Shown: piece by piece, positions 1-6,953 of the stretch
How the letters are laid out: the number at the start of each line of letters is the position of its first letter
How positions within the stretch are numbered: the stretch's first letter is position 1
DNA from: an uncultured Parabacteroides sp.
Lineage (GTDB): Bacteria > Bacteroidota > Bacteroidia > Bacteroidales > Tannerellaceae
DNA: 19,250 nt
Assembly (NCBI GenBank): GCA_900552465.1
Contig: URZO01000080.1
Coordinates: 1-19,250 of the forward strand
Direction: 5' to 3'
The notes under the pieces: model-generated
What the model was told of the DNA's origin: nothing
Seen by the model: only the letters and a program-made list of their open reading frames with translations
Database searches by the model: none
Translations under genes and position numbers: made by a program

Positions 1-180
1 AAAGAACCGGATTGGAGCAAGTTCCAGGACTTCCTGAAAGGTGAAGTTCGTTTCGCCTCTGTTGCAAAACAGTATCCGGCAGAAGCCGCCGAACTGTTTG
101 CCGCTGCCGAAGAAAACGCTAAATGGCGTCTGCGTAGCTACAAACGTCTGGCTGCTGAAAACTGGAGCGTTGAAGAGTAA
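1..180 (+). CDS. nifJ: Pyruvate:ferredoxin (flavodoxin) oxidoreductase, C-terminal end (partial)
   Basis: Only the last 59 residues and the TAA stop are in the window; the gene runs in from the left in frame 1. The tail has the pattern A-A-E-E-N-A-K-W-R followed by Y-K-R-L-A-A, which I recognise as the C-terminus of the large single-chain pyruvate:ferredoxin oxidoreductases. This enzyme decarboxylates pyruvate to acetyl-CoA and CO2 and passes electrons to ferredoxin, using thiamine diphosphate and iron-sulfur clusters. It is a core enzyme of anaerobic fermentation in Bacteroidales. None of the catalytic domains are visible here, so the assignment rests on the tail alone. Two hairpins follow the stop. 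Confidence 0.8.
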   Translation, partial: KEPDWSKFQDFLKGEVRFASVAKQYPAEAAELFAAAEENAKWRLRSYKRLAAENWSVEE

Positions 181-195
181 TTGATTCTTGTAGAT

Positions 196-217
196 AAGAG
201 GGAATAAATTCCCTCTT
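196..217 (+). other. Hairpin just after the nifJ-like stop
   Basis: A perfect 9-bp stem (AAGAGGGAA pairing with TTCCCTCTT) with a 4-base loop lies 16 bases after the stop. No T-run follows, so it is more likely an mRNA 3'-end stabilising stem or part of a two-hairpin terminator than a terminator alone. Confidence 0.5.
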
Positions 218-225
218 GATAAAAT

Positions 226-270
226 AGAAAAGACGGGGTTGTCGAAAGATGATCCCGTCTTTTCTGTTTT
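226..270 (+). terminator. Rho-independent terminator of the nifJ-like gene
   Basis: AGAAAAGACGGG at 226-237 pairs with CCCGTCTTTTCT at 254-265, and the stem can extend inward through a G-U pair. GTTTT follows the stem. It separates the oxidoreductase from the aquaporin gene. Confidence 0.75.
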
Positions 271-283
271 AGTAGATAAGTAG

Positions 284-291
284 TATCTTTA
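284..291 (+). promoter_or_regulatory. Possible -7 promoter element for the aquaporin gene
   Basis: TATCTTTA matches seven of eight positions of the Bacteroidota -7 motif TAnnTTTG and lies 38 bases before the chosen ATG. No clean TTTG -33 element is visible; the T-rich tail of the preceding terminator occupies that position. Confidence 0.35.
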
Positions 292-329
292 CGAAATTGA
301 TTTTACTAATCTATATTAATTTTCTTATT

Positions 330-1001
330 ATGAAAAAGTATTTGGCAGAAATGATCGGTACGATGGTTCTGGTACTGATGGGGTGCGGTAGCGCAATTTT
401 CAATGGCGGATGTGGAACTCCCGCACAGGTATTAATGGTTGCGATGGCGTTCGGACTTTCGGTTGTGGCGATGGCTTATACGATTGGAGGCACCTCAGGA
501 TGCCATATCAATCCGGCTATTACGTTGGGGTGTATGTTGTCGGGGCGGATGAAGTCTAAGGAAGGCCTTATGTATATGTTGTTCCAGGTGATCGGAGCTT
601 TGATCGGTTCCACGATTCTGTGGATACTGACATCTAATATCGATATGGAATATGCGACGACGACGGGAGCTAATTCGTGTGCTCCGGGTGTCGGGATTGC
701 CGGCGGTCTGATTGCGGAAATCGTCTTTACATTTGTCTTTGTGCTGGTCGTATTGGGTACGACCGATGCGAAGAAAGGGGCGGGCAATTTTGCGGGCTTG
801 GCTATCGGTCTGTCTCTTGTCCTGGTACACATCGTTTGTATTCCTCTTACCGGAACATCCGTAAACCCTGCCCGTAGCATCGGGCCGGCTTTGTTTGCCG
901 GTGGCGAAGCCTTGTCGCAGTTATGGCTGTTTATCGTAGCTCCGTTTATAGGCGCGGCTTTATCTGCCGGAGTGTGGAAAATGGTTGCCGACAAAGAATA
1001 A
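330..1001 (+). CDS. aqpZ: Aquaporin, AqpZ-like water channel
   Basis: This 223-residue inner-membrane channel protein moves water, and possibly other small neutral solutes, across the cytoplasmic membrane. Both signature NPA loops are present at residues 61-63 (in H-I-N-P-A) and 179-181 (in S-V-N-P-A-R). Six hydrophobic segments fill the chain, as expected for the MIP fold. By alignment to E. coli AqpZ the selectivity filter would be Tyr50, His167, Thr176 and Arg182. His and Arg are the water-type set, while AqpZ has Phe where Tyr50 sits. I chose the ATG at 330 because translation from there begins M-K-K-Y-L-A-E, the normal MIP start; an upstream in-frame ATT at 297 adds 11 non-conserved residues. 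The gene appears monocistronic and converges on the minus-strand gene ending at 1049. Confidence 0.93.
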   Translation: MKKYLAEMIGTMVLVLMGCGSAIFNGGCGTPAQVLMVAMAFGLSVVAMAYTIGGTSGCHINPAITLGCMLSGRMKSKEGLMYMLFQVIGALIGSTILWILTSNIDMEYATTTGANSCAPGVGIAGGLIAEIVFTFVFVLVVLGTTDAKKGAGNFAGLAIGLSLVLVHIVCIPLTGTSVNPARSIGPALFAGGEALSQLWLFIVAPFIGAALSAGVWKMVADKE

Positions 1002-1048
1002 GGTTTGATTATCGGAATATATCCGGTCTGTTTTCAATCTGAAGCGTG

Positions 1049-1372
1049 TTATCCAATGTCCTTTGGTTTGTTTTTACTGATGTAAGCCGGGTTAGGCAGG
1101 AGGTCGCGTTGAGGATAGGCGGATTGTTGCCTGGCTGAATGGACGGTTTGTATAATGACACTGACTACTTCGTATGGAAGAAGTTGTAACTGCTTCTTAT
1201 AGGCCATGGCCTCTGTGATATTTTTTAATTCACGCCGGTAGACAATTTTATAGGATGCGGACAGCAGTCCGGATATATTCTGAAGTTTTTTTGTTAACTC
1301 TGATAGGTCTTCAGTGTGGCCAATCAGCCTATAGCCGTTATCATTATTTTCAAGAATGTAAACATATATCAT
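1049..1372 (-). CDS. Small protein with a degenerate GIY-YIG-like domain
   Basis: This 107-residue protein has the outline of a short bacterial GIY-YIG domain protein (UPF0213 type). M-I-Y-V-Y-I-L opens it, Y-R-L-I-G-H-T-E-D-L takes the place of the usual Y-I-G-x-T-x-D-L, and Y-K-I-V-Y then T-E-A-M-A-Y-K-K correspond to the helix that usually reads E-A-x-x-x-E. The catalytic Arg and His that follow D-L-x-x-R-x-x-x-H in active nucleases are absent; here the stretch reads D-L-S-E-L-T-K-K-L. It is therefore probably not a nuclease. A proline-rich tail from about residue 86 is extra. The gene lies 39 bases downstream of a second protein with the same outline, so the two are probably co-transcribed. 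The family assignment is from pattern only and the function is unknown. Confidence 0.6.
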   Translation of the reverse strand: MIYVYILENNDNGYRLIGHTEDLSELTKKLQNISGLLSASYKIVYRRELKNITEAMAYKKQLQLLPYEVVSVIIQTVHSARQQSAYPQRDLLPNPAYISKNKPKDIG

Positions 1373-1411
1373 AATTGCATTATTTAGAGGATTTGTATTC
1401 TTTTACTTATC

Positions 1412-1693
1412 TCAAACATGTTTCAGTATTATTTCGTTCAATGACTTATTTCTGATGAACCAGTTCAGAGTCTGCTCTGACACATCGGCAAGAAAAGACT
1501 TATGGGCAAAAGCATCGACCAGATTCGGGAAGTGCCGGATATAAACGATACATTCCTTCCATACCAATGTCTTTTGGACTTCTTTGATATCAGGAGTAAC
1601 CCTGATTATCTTCCGGCGTGAAATATGGTCAATTGTAATATAGACGCACGCAGGTTGTTGCCACCCCGCATTATCAAGCATTTCCTTGTTCAT
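1412..1693 (-). CDS. Small protein, probable diverged GIY-YIG-like paralogue
   Basis: This 93-residue protein has no clear signal peptide or membrane segment. It can be aligned by eye with its downstream neighbour: C-V-Y-I near residue 16, a T-x-D-x-x-E-V-Q-K motif near 33-41, I-V-Y-I-R at 49-53, then D-A-F-A-H-K in the helix position. It keeps even less of the GIY-YIG signature: the G of Y-I-G and the catalytic Arg, His and Glu are not visible. I read it as a second, more diverged member of the same fold, perhaps a nucleic-acid or protein binding module. It begins 67 bases after the stop of the TPR/AraC regulator on the same strand and could be read from that transcript or from its own -7 element at 1715-1722. 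An alternative is an unrelated orphan protein. Confidence 0.5.
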   Translation of the reverse strand: MNKEMLDNAGWQQPACVYITIDHISRRKIIRVTPDIKEVQKTLVWKECIVYIRHFPNLVDAFAHKSFLADVSEQTLNWFIRNKSLNEIILKHV

Positions 1694-1714
1694 GACTTTT
1701 TCATTTTCTTGTCA

Positions 1715-1722
1715 CAAACTTA
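1715..1722 (-). promoter_or_regulatory. Possible -7 promoter element for the GIY-YIG-like pair
   Basis: On the minus strand this reads TAAGTTTG, an exact TAnnTTTG match 21 bases before the start codon at 1693. The nearest upstream TTTG on that strand is about 25 bases away (1748-1751), a longer spacing than usual, so promoter strength is uncertain. Confidence 0.4.
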
Positions 1723-1760
1723 TTTATAAGAAGGCGATTTAGGTTTACAAATACGGAAAA

Positions 1761-3473
1761 CTACTTTTCAACGATGGAATTTTGCACACAACGGCGGAAT
1801 TCTGATGGCGACATTCCATACTCCTGTCGGAAAAAGCGATAGAAGGTCGTGTGAGACGAGAATCCATAGTCGGTTCGTAAGGCTTCGAGTGAGAGTTCGG
1901 GAGATAGTTGTAGTAATTGCCCGATTTTTCGTACTCGCAGGCGGTTGAGGTAACCGTTTACCGTATCATTCGCACAACTCCGTATAGCCGAGTGGAGATA
2001 AGTAGTGTTTGTTGCCAGCAGCTTGCTCAATTGTTCGCGGCCTAATTCTTCGTCGGCGAGCAGTTCGGGACGTTCGTCTAACAGGTTGTTGAGGTTGTTA
2101 AACAGTATTTGCTCGGCAGTCGGTTTAGTCTTTTCCGGATCGGCATCGGGTATTATTTGTTTTGTTTCTTTTTTATTCCGTTCCATTTCCTGGCGTTCCA
2201 CAATCTGGCGGTAGAGCGCTTCGTTTTTCCGGCGGATAATACGGTAATGGATGAAAAGTATTCCCAGTAATATTAAAAGAAGGAAACAACCGCAAAGCGC
2301 AAAAATGAACCGTAGGCGGGTGGTACGGATGCGTTGTTCATCGAGTTGATTCTGCATTTTCAATTCCTTCACTTCATATTGTGTGCGAAGCCGGTTAAGG
2401 GCTTGGGCCGATTCTTCCAGGCGGATGGAATCATTGCTGGCGATATACAGTTTATAAGCCTCTATTGCTTTATCCTTTTTATCATGCTCTTCGTATAAGT
2501 CTGCCAGTTGTTTGTAGTAGATGGCAATTCTTTTATCATCCAGTTCCCGGCGGATACCGATAAGAGTTAGAAGTCCTTTTTCCGCTTCGTCGTAACGTCC
2601 GTATTTTGCCGCATAAGCAGCCTGTAGCTGGGTTATATCCGATTTCATCCCAGTCTCGTTGGCCTGTTCAGCAAGTACTGATTCTATTTCTGCTTGTCGG
2701 AGATGTTGTGCAGCGGCTTCTTTCCGGTTCAGGAATATATCGATATAAGTCTGCTCAATCAGTTGTAATCCTCTGAAAAGAGGGTTGTGGAACCCTTTGC
2801 TTTGTTCCCATTTTTCAATGTAAGGAGGGATGGAAATACAAACGGAGTCTGCACTTGTATAAGATTCTTGTACTCGTAGTATGTATGTGACACCCAATCC
2901 GGATTTTATCGCTAATGTCGGGTTTTCAATCTGTTTGCCGATTTCATGAGCTTGCCGGTAGAATTGAAGTGCATTGTCATATTCTTTTTGTGCTCTGAAA
3001 CAACGGGCTATGTTGTAGTAAGAGTATCCTTTACCCGTCAGATCGTTTAACTGCGTAGCCTTGTCTAACAACCGGTATGCCTGTCGTAATGCTTCCGGCA
3101 GATTATTCCTGTGGTTAATGAAAAACAGACTGATTTTATTACTACTTCCCCAAGCCTTGCTGGTTTCGTTATGTGCCAGATAAAAATCAAATTCTTTGTT
3201 GAATGCATCTATGAATTTGGCCGAGTCATTCATTAGACTGTAATAAGTCGTTATGGAAGAAAGGGCATATCCTTCGAATTTGATATCTTTTTTTGAACGT
3301 GCTTCCTGAAGCAACGAATCGACTGTGGGGAGGAAGGATGGCGTGCGGATGGCTTTGATACTCCGGTTATATAAGGCCAAAAGACTCGGGTCGTCTTTCG
3401 TAGTTTGCGCATATAAGGAGTTTGCTGATAGATTTAACAAAAACAGGATGATAAATACTTTTGTTGCATTCAT
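1761..3473 (-). CDS. TPR sensor with transmembrane helix and cytoplasmic AraC-type HTH
   Basis: This 570-residue membrane-bound transcription regulator has a layout common in Bacteroidales. A signal peptide covers residues 1-22, ending Y-A-Q. A helical periplasmic region from about 30 to 375 contains TPR-like repeats (for example around 146-180 and 285-345). A single transmembrane helix lies at about 387-409, followed by a basic stretch R-I-I-R-R-K, a coiled segment, and an AraC/XylS helix-turn-helix from about 477 to 565. The last part carries the usual second-helix pattern Y-G-F-S-S-H-T-T-F-Y-R-F-F and G-M-S-P-S-E-F-R. The simplest model is that the TPR part senses a periplasmic ligand or partner and the HTH binds DNA at the inner face of the membrane. 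There is no histidine kinase or receiver domain. The target is unknown; the two small genes downstream are candidates. Confidence 0.85.
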   Translation of the reverse strand: MNATKVFIILFLLNLSANSLYAQTTKDDPSLLALYNRSIKAIRTPSFLPTVDSLLQEARSKKDIKFEGYALSSITTYYSLMNDSAKFIDAFNKEFDFYLAHNETSKAWGSSNKISLFFINHRNNLPEALRQAYRLLDKATQLNDLTGKGYSYYNIARCFRAQKEYDNALQFYRQAHEIGKQIENPTLAIKSGLGVTYILRVQESYTSADSVCISIPPYIEKWEQSKGFHNPLFRGLQLIEQTYIDIFLNRKEAAAQHLRQAEIESVLAEQANETGMKSDITQLQAAYAAKYGRYDEAEKGLLTLIGIRRELDDKRIAIYYKQLADLYEEHDKKDKAIEAYKLYIASNDSIRLEESAQALNRLRTQYEVKELKMQNQLDEQRIRTTRLRFIFALCGCFLLLILLGILFIHYRIIRRKNEALYRQIVERQEMERNKKETKQIIPDADPEKTKPTAEQILFNNLNNLLDERPELLADEELGREQLSKLLATNTTYLHSAIRSCANDTVNGYLNRLRVRKIGQLLQLSPELSLEALRTDYGFSSHTTFYRFFRQEYGMSPSEFRRCVQNSIVEK

Positions 3474-3500
3474 ATATTTGATTTATCGTATAATTGATAA

Positions 3501-3508
3501 CAAATATA
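3501..3508 (-). promoter_or_regulatory. -7 promoter element for the TPR/AraC regulator
   Basis: The minus strand reads TATATTTG, an exact TAnnTTTG match 27 bases upstream of the start codon at 3473. No TTTG -33 element is seen at the usual distance, which may mean an activator is needed. Confidence 0.45.
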
Positions 3509-3584
3509 AGTTTATCTTTCGGATATGTAGTTTGCAGGTATGGAAATATTATTTTCATATTTGGAAAAACTTCTCTTTCAAATA

Positions 3585-3627
3585 GTTGTAACTCCGGGTA
3601 AAGACGGAATGCCCGGAGTTATTCAAC
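3585..3627 (-). terminator. Hairpin after the porin gene, probable terminator
   Basis: AACTCCGGG at 3590-3598 pairs perfectly with CCCGGAGTT at 3612-3620; GTTG at 3585-3588 and CAAC at 3624-3627 add a base stem beyond a small bulge. It lies about 70 bases past the stop of the minus-strand porin. The T-run on the minus strand is poor, so termination may be partial. Confidence 0.5.
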
Positions 3628-3693
3628 TGCTTAAAATTCTATTTGCGATTTCAGTTCCGGAAACTGCGTCGGTGTCAATCACAAAGGAACCGT

Positions 3694-4869
3694 TTAAAAT
3701 ACAGGGATTGAATAGACCAGCCCCAGCGAAATGCGATGTGTGTCGGGGTCGACGGCTCCCATGTCGAGGGCCGGCCTTTCGAGTTTTACGCCCCGGTATG
3801 TGTAGAGTAGGAAGATGAAGAGGTCGCTTTGCTTGATCGGGAAAAACTCGATGCTGCTTTGCGCATTCCAGGAACGGCGGTACATGCCTTTGGCGAACGG
3901 GCCGTTTGCCTTGTAGACGCGCCCGGTTTCGTATGCGCCTTTCACATAGACGTTCCAACGCGGGTGGATGCGGTAATCGACATCGGCGATGACAGACAGG
4001 TATTCGGTGTTACAAGCCGTTTGTGCAGTCTCGGGCAGGCGGCTGATGACGCCGTGCTGGTCCAGCCCTTGCCGCGTGTACATGATATCCAGGTAAGTGA
4101 GCAGCGGCCCTTTCTCGACCGTATTGCCGCAGGTGAAGTAGTAGGAATAACGCTTCTGGGTCTGCTGTCCCATCGTAGCTGCATAGCGGAGTTGCAGGAC
4201 ACGGTCGAAATAATAGCTGTTCCAGTTTACTGTATACATGAAAGGCACTTTTGCCTCCCTCATGTTTTCCGGCAACCCGGTCGGATAGATCTCGTCGTCC
4301 TGGCCGCTCCGGTTGTTGACGATCTGGAAACAAAGTTCCTGGTCAGGATTGACCTGCCAGTTGCCCGATATACCCGCTTGGTAGCAAGTCAGCAGGTTGT
4401 TGAACTCGCTGAACTCGCGCACTTTTATCGAGTTGACATAATACTCATATCCTCCGAAGTTCACGAACTGTTTGCCGATGGTAAAGCCGAACTTGTCATG
4501 CACTTTCAGGTTGACATAAGCCAGTTCGAGCGAAGATGATAGATTGTCCAGCGAATAAGGGTCCGAATATTTATTGAACGACTGGCGGTAATGATAGGAG
4601 AGGTTCTTCCATACATCTCCTTTTATCTCTAATCGGACACGGTTCAGCTTGAAGTTCATCCCGTCGAAATCAGAACCGGTGAAATTGGCATTGGCCGAAG
4701 TGAACAGCTGGAAACTCATTTCTGCACTTTCGATCACCTTCTTTCCTCCCGTGAGGCGTTCAACGAGTGTCGGTTCCTGTCCCGGATTGGATTCCTTTTC
4801 AACTTCTTGTGCCCAAACAGATTGGACCGATAATAATAGTATAGTCAATAAGCAGAGATGTGTTTTCAT
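3694..4869 (-). CDS. Outer-membrane porin, phosphate-selective porin O/P-like
   Basis: This 391-residue beta-barrel protein has a signal peptide at residues 1-20 (cut before Q-E-V-E). A short polar linker follows, then a long series of alternating hydrophobic/polar strands rich in Tyr, Asn and Arg, ending S-I-P-V-F. A C-terminal Phe is the usual outer-membrane barrel signal. Stretches such as N-F-K-L-N-R-V-R-L-E-I-K-G and F-G-F-T-I-G-K-Q-F-V resemble the OprO/OprP-like porin family (Porin_O_P). In that family the pore passes anions such as phosphate or polyphosphate, but substrate cannot be read from this sequence. The coding region looks GC-richer than the regulator beside it. It is transcribed divergently from the HAD phosphatase at 4984; a shared phosphate theme is tempting but is only inference. 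Confidence 0.8.
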   Translation of the reverse strand: MKTHLCLLTILLLSVQSVWAQEVEKESNPGQEPTLVERLTGGKKVIESAEMSFQLFTSANANFTGSDFDGMNFKLNRVRLEIKGDVWKNLSYHYRQSFNKYSDPYSLDNLSSSLELAYVNLKVHDKFGFTIGKQFVNFGGYEYYVNSIKVREFSEFNNLLTCYQAGISGNWQVNPDQELCFQIVNNRSGQDDEIYPTGLPENMREAKVPFMYTVNWNSYYFDRVLQLRYAATMGQQTQKRYSYYFTCGNTVEKGPLLTYLDIMYTRQGLDQHGVISRLPETAQTACNTEYLSVIADVDYRIHPRWNVYVKGAYETGRVYKANGPFAKGMYRRSWNAQSSIEFFPIKQSDLFIFLLYTYRGVKLERPALDMGAVDPDTHRISLGLVYSIPVF

Positions 4870-4895
4870 GTTTTCAATTGAAATATTTTAGCGTT

Positions 4896-4927
4896 CAAAT
4901 ATAGTAATTTTCCACAACCTTTGGAAA
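4896..4927 (-). promoter_or_regulatory. Promoter of the porin gene
   Basis: The minus strand reads TTTC (4927-4924), 20 bases, then TATATTTG (4903-4896), a near-consensus Bacteroidota promoter that gives a leader of about 20 bases. Its -33 element directly abuts the -33 element of the divergent promoter. Confidence 0.55.
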
Positions 4928-4949
4928 TCCGTATTTATTCTTACCTTTG
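4920..4949 (+). promoter_or_regulatory. Promoter of the HAD phosphatase / carbonic anhydrase operon
   Basis: TTTG at 4920-4923 and TACCTTTG at 4942-4949 match the -33 and -7 elements with an 18-base spacer. The start codon at 4984 lies about 28 bases beyond the expected transcription start. Confidence 0.65.
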
Positions 4950-4983
4950 CCTGTGGTTTTTAATATGGTAAAGAGTTTAGGTT

Positions 4984-5760
4984 ATGATTAAGGCAGTTTT
5001 TTTTGATATCGACGGGACGCTGGTCAGCTTCAAGACCCATGTTGTCCCCAAGTCGACTCTTCATGCACTTGAATTATTGAAGAAAAAAGGAATTAAAGTG
5101 TTTATCGCTACCGGCCGCCATCGCAGTTCCATTAATAATCTGGGCGATCTCGAGTTCGACGGTTATGTGACGCTGAACGGCGGCTATGTATTTGCCGGAA
5201 AGAACGATGTGATCTATAAACACAGCATTCCGGATAAGGATATTGAAGCGCTGGTGCGCTATCAGAATCAGGAGGGCGAGTTCCCGTGCGCCTTTGTGCA
5301 GGAAAACGAGATATTTATGAATTATACGGATAAGGCGGTGAACGACGTATTTCATCTGCTGAATTTCCCCGCTCCACCTATCCGTCCCATAGAAGACATC
5401 TATGGAAAGACCGTTTATCAGTTGATCGCCTTCTTTACGGCAGAGCAAGAGAAGCGTATTATGAAAGTCTTGTCACATTGCGAATCCACACGGTGGAATG
5501 CGTTGTTTACGGATGTCGTGCCTCATGGAAGCAGCAAGCGTGTCGGTATCGACAAGATGCTGGAGCATTTTCATATCGGGTTGGACGAGTGTATGGCTTT
5601 TGGCGACGGAGGTAATGACATTCAGATGCTTAGCCATGTCGGCATCGGGGTGGCAATGGGAAATGCGGCGCAGGAGGTGATGGACTCCGCCAACTATGTG
5701 ACGACTTCCGTCGATGAGAACGGCATCTACAATGCACTGAAACATTTCAACATAATTTGA
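4984..5760 (+). CDS. Cof-type HAD-superfamily phosphatase
   Basis: This 258-residue cytoplasmic hydrolase dephosphorylates small phosphorylated metabolites such as sugar phosphates or pyridoxal/flavin phosphates; the true substrate cannot be read from sequence. All four HAD motifs are present: motif I D-I-D-G-T with nucleophile Asp8 and acid/base Asp10, motif II Thr43 in I-A-T-G-R, motif III Lys185 in G-S-S-K-R, and motif IV G-D-G-G-N-D at 207-212 for Mg2+ binding. The region from about 85 to 180 is the mobile C2-type cap of the Cof/IIB subfamily. Length is typical. It has its own promoter and is followed after 34 bases by the carbonic anhydrase gene on the same strand, so the two are probably co-transcribed. 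Confidence 0.9.
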   Translation: MIKAVFFDIDGTLVSFKTHVVPKSTLHALELLKKKGIKVFIATGRHRSSINNLGDLEFDGYVTLNGGYVFAGKNDVIYKHSIPDKDIEALVRYQNQEGEFPCAFVQENEIFMNYTDKAVNDVFHLLNFPAPPIRPIEDIYGKTVYQLIAFFTAEQEKRIMKVLSHCESTRWNALFTDVVPHGSSKRVGIDKMLEHFHIGLDECMAFGDGGNDIQMLSHVGIGVAMGNAAQEVMDSANYVTTSVDENGIYNALKHFNII

Positions 5761-5794
5761 ATTTGAACTGTTATACATATAAATAAGGGAGATT

Positions 5795-6337
5795 ATGATA
5801 GACGAACTGTTAAGATTCAATCGTAAATTTGTAAAGAATAAGGGATATGAGAAGTTTATCACCAATAAGTATCCTGATAAGAAAATAGCGATCGTGTCCT
5901 GCATGGACACCCGCCTGACTGAGTTGTTACCGGCCGCTTTGGGCATAAAAAACGGCGATGTCAAGATTATCAAGAATGCGGGAGCTATTATCTCCCATCC
6001 CTTCGGCAGTGTGATCCGGAGTTTGCTGGTTGCCATTTATGAATTGGGTGTGAACGAGGTGATGATCATCGGGCATACCGACTGTGGTGCCAAGCACATG
6101 GACAGCGAGGAGATGATCGGGGTGATGAAGAAAAGGGGAATCCCTTCGGAGCATATCGACATGATGCGCTATTGCGGTATTGACTTTAAATCCTGGTTAC
6201 GTGGGTTCGATACACCGGAAAGCTCGGTTCGTGAGACCGTATCGCAGGTGCAAAACCATCCGCTGATCCCTTCGGATATAACGGTTAGCGGATTTGTAAT
6301 CGACTCGACAACAGGTGAGTTGACCCCGGTCGTTTGA
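5795..6337 (+). CDS. Beta-class carbonic anhydrase
   Basis: This 180-residue enzyme interconverts CO2 and bicarbonate. The zinc ligands of the beta class are visible as Cys36, His94 and Cys97 (in S-C-M-D-T-R and G-H-T-D-C-G), and the Asp38-Arg40 dyad that normally controls ligand exchange is intact. It is a compact version without a signal peptide, so it acts in the cytoplasm, where it would supply bicarbonate to carboxylases in a CO2-requiring anaerobe. A purine-rich AAGGGAGA lies just before the ATG. It is the second gene after the HAD phosphatase. The short C-terminal part, D-I-T-V-S-G-F-V-I-D, is the usual final strand. Family assignment is firm; physiological role is inferred. Confidence 0.93.
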   Translation: MIDELLRFNRKFVKNKGYEKFITNKYPDKKIAIVSCMDTRLTELLPAALGIKNGDVKIIKNAGAIISHPFGSVIRSLLVAIYELGVNEVMIIGHTDCGAKHMDSEEMIGVMKKRGIPSEHIDMMRYCGIDFKSWLRGFDTPESSVRETVSQVQNHPLIPSDITVSGFVIDSTTGELTPVV

Positions 6338-6433
6338 TCGGAAAACAAGGCTGAATGGATTTAATCAAAACCTAAAAATGTATAAACGTGCAAGAAAAAC
6401 TATGTTATACAGCATTGTTTCAAATAAAATGCT

Positions 6434-6441
6434 TATCTTTG
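6434..6441 (+). promoter_or_regulatory. -7 promoter element for the 56-residue gene
   Basis: TATCTTTG is an exact TAnnTTTG match. A weak ATTG sits 16 bases upstream (6414-6417). It implies a leader of about 62 bases before the ATG at 6511. Confidence 0.55.
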
Positions 6442-6510
6442 CACTGTAAACAAAAAGAGAAAGTTTAGGTTTAGTTATTATTAATCGTTCTCCAAGCGTG
6501 GGGAACTTAA

Positions 6511-6681
6511 ATGAGTAAAATTATGATGATGAGAGAAAATGAAAAAAGTATGCGTACTTTAGCGATGTTGCGTTATCAGGCTGATCGTTATCAGTCCGTT
6601 GGAAATGGTTCAATGTGCCAGCGAGTAAATGCTGAGATCCGCAGATTGATGAACCAAATGAGCGAAAGCTCTAAAAATTGA
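6511..6681 (+). CDS. Unknown 56-residue small protein
   Basis: A short reading frame of 56 residues and a TGA stop lies between the carbonic anhydrase and peptidase genes. It has an exact -7 promoter motif 70 bases upstream and GGGG (6500-6503) at Shine-Dalgarno distance from the ATG, both better than for many neighbours. The protein is Met-, Arg- and Gln-rich, probably mostly helical and soluble, with no signal peptide, no membrane segment and one Cys at 36. The middle reads M-R-T-L-A-M-L-R-Y-Q-A-D-R-Y-Q and later V-N-A-E-I-R-R-L-M-N-Q-M. Structured RNA and a T-run follow the stop, so this looks like its own short transcription unit. I do not recognise the family; the chance that it is coding rests on the expression signals and sensible amino acid pattern. 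Confidence 0.6.
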   Translation: MSKIMMMRENEKSMRTLAMLRYQADRYQSVGNGSMCQRVNAEIRRLMNQMSESSKN

Positions 6682-6716
6682 GTAATAAACAGGTAAATAA
6701 TTTTGTATTGATGTTG

Positions 6717-6753
6717 TCTCTCCACCCTTGTCTTTAGAAAGACAGGTGAGAGA
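6717..6753 (+). other. Bulged hairpin downstream of the 56-residue gene
   Basis: TCTCT / AGAGA, CACC / GGTG and GTCTT / AAGAC pair in order around a 4-base loop, with small bulges of one to three bases. Fourteen base pairs together make a stable 3'-UTR or small-RNA stem. No T-run follows directly. Confidence 0.45.
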
Positions 6754-6765
6754 TAGATGTAGTGG

Positions 6766-6808
6766 AGGCATTCGACGCTTAAGAGATAGCGGAGTTTGGC
6801 CTTTTTTT
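6766..6808 (+). terminator. Possible terminator of the 56-residue gene transcript
   Basis: A run of seven T (6802-6808) follows AGGC/GCCT and CGCT/AGCG pairings around a loop. The stem is weak and interrupted, so the call leans on the T-run and position. Confidence 0.4.
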
Positions 6809-6945
6809 ATTGTCCTTTTCTTTCCTTCTTAATTCGTTTTGCCCTTTCCGGGGAAGGTATATCCTATAAGTACTTATCCGGGCATTTACAGTCTTTTATC
6901 AATATTCTATTTATCGGAGGTGATTCTATTACGTCGCTTTTATGC

Positions 6946-6953
6946 TATCTTTG
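6946..6953 (+). promoter_or_regulatory. -7 promoter element for the M28 peptidase gene
   Basis: TATCTTTG is an exact TAnnTTTG match 39 bases before the start codon. No TTTG is visible at the -33 position. Confidence 0.5.

Noticed and set aside
3829..4539. 236-codon open frame on the plus strand inside the porin gene
   Set aside because: It lies fully opposite a protein with a signal peptide and barrel features; the translated product shows no domain pattern.
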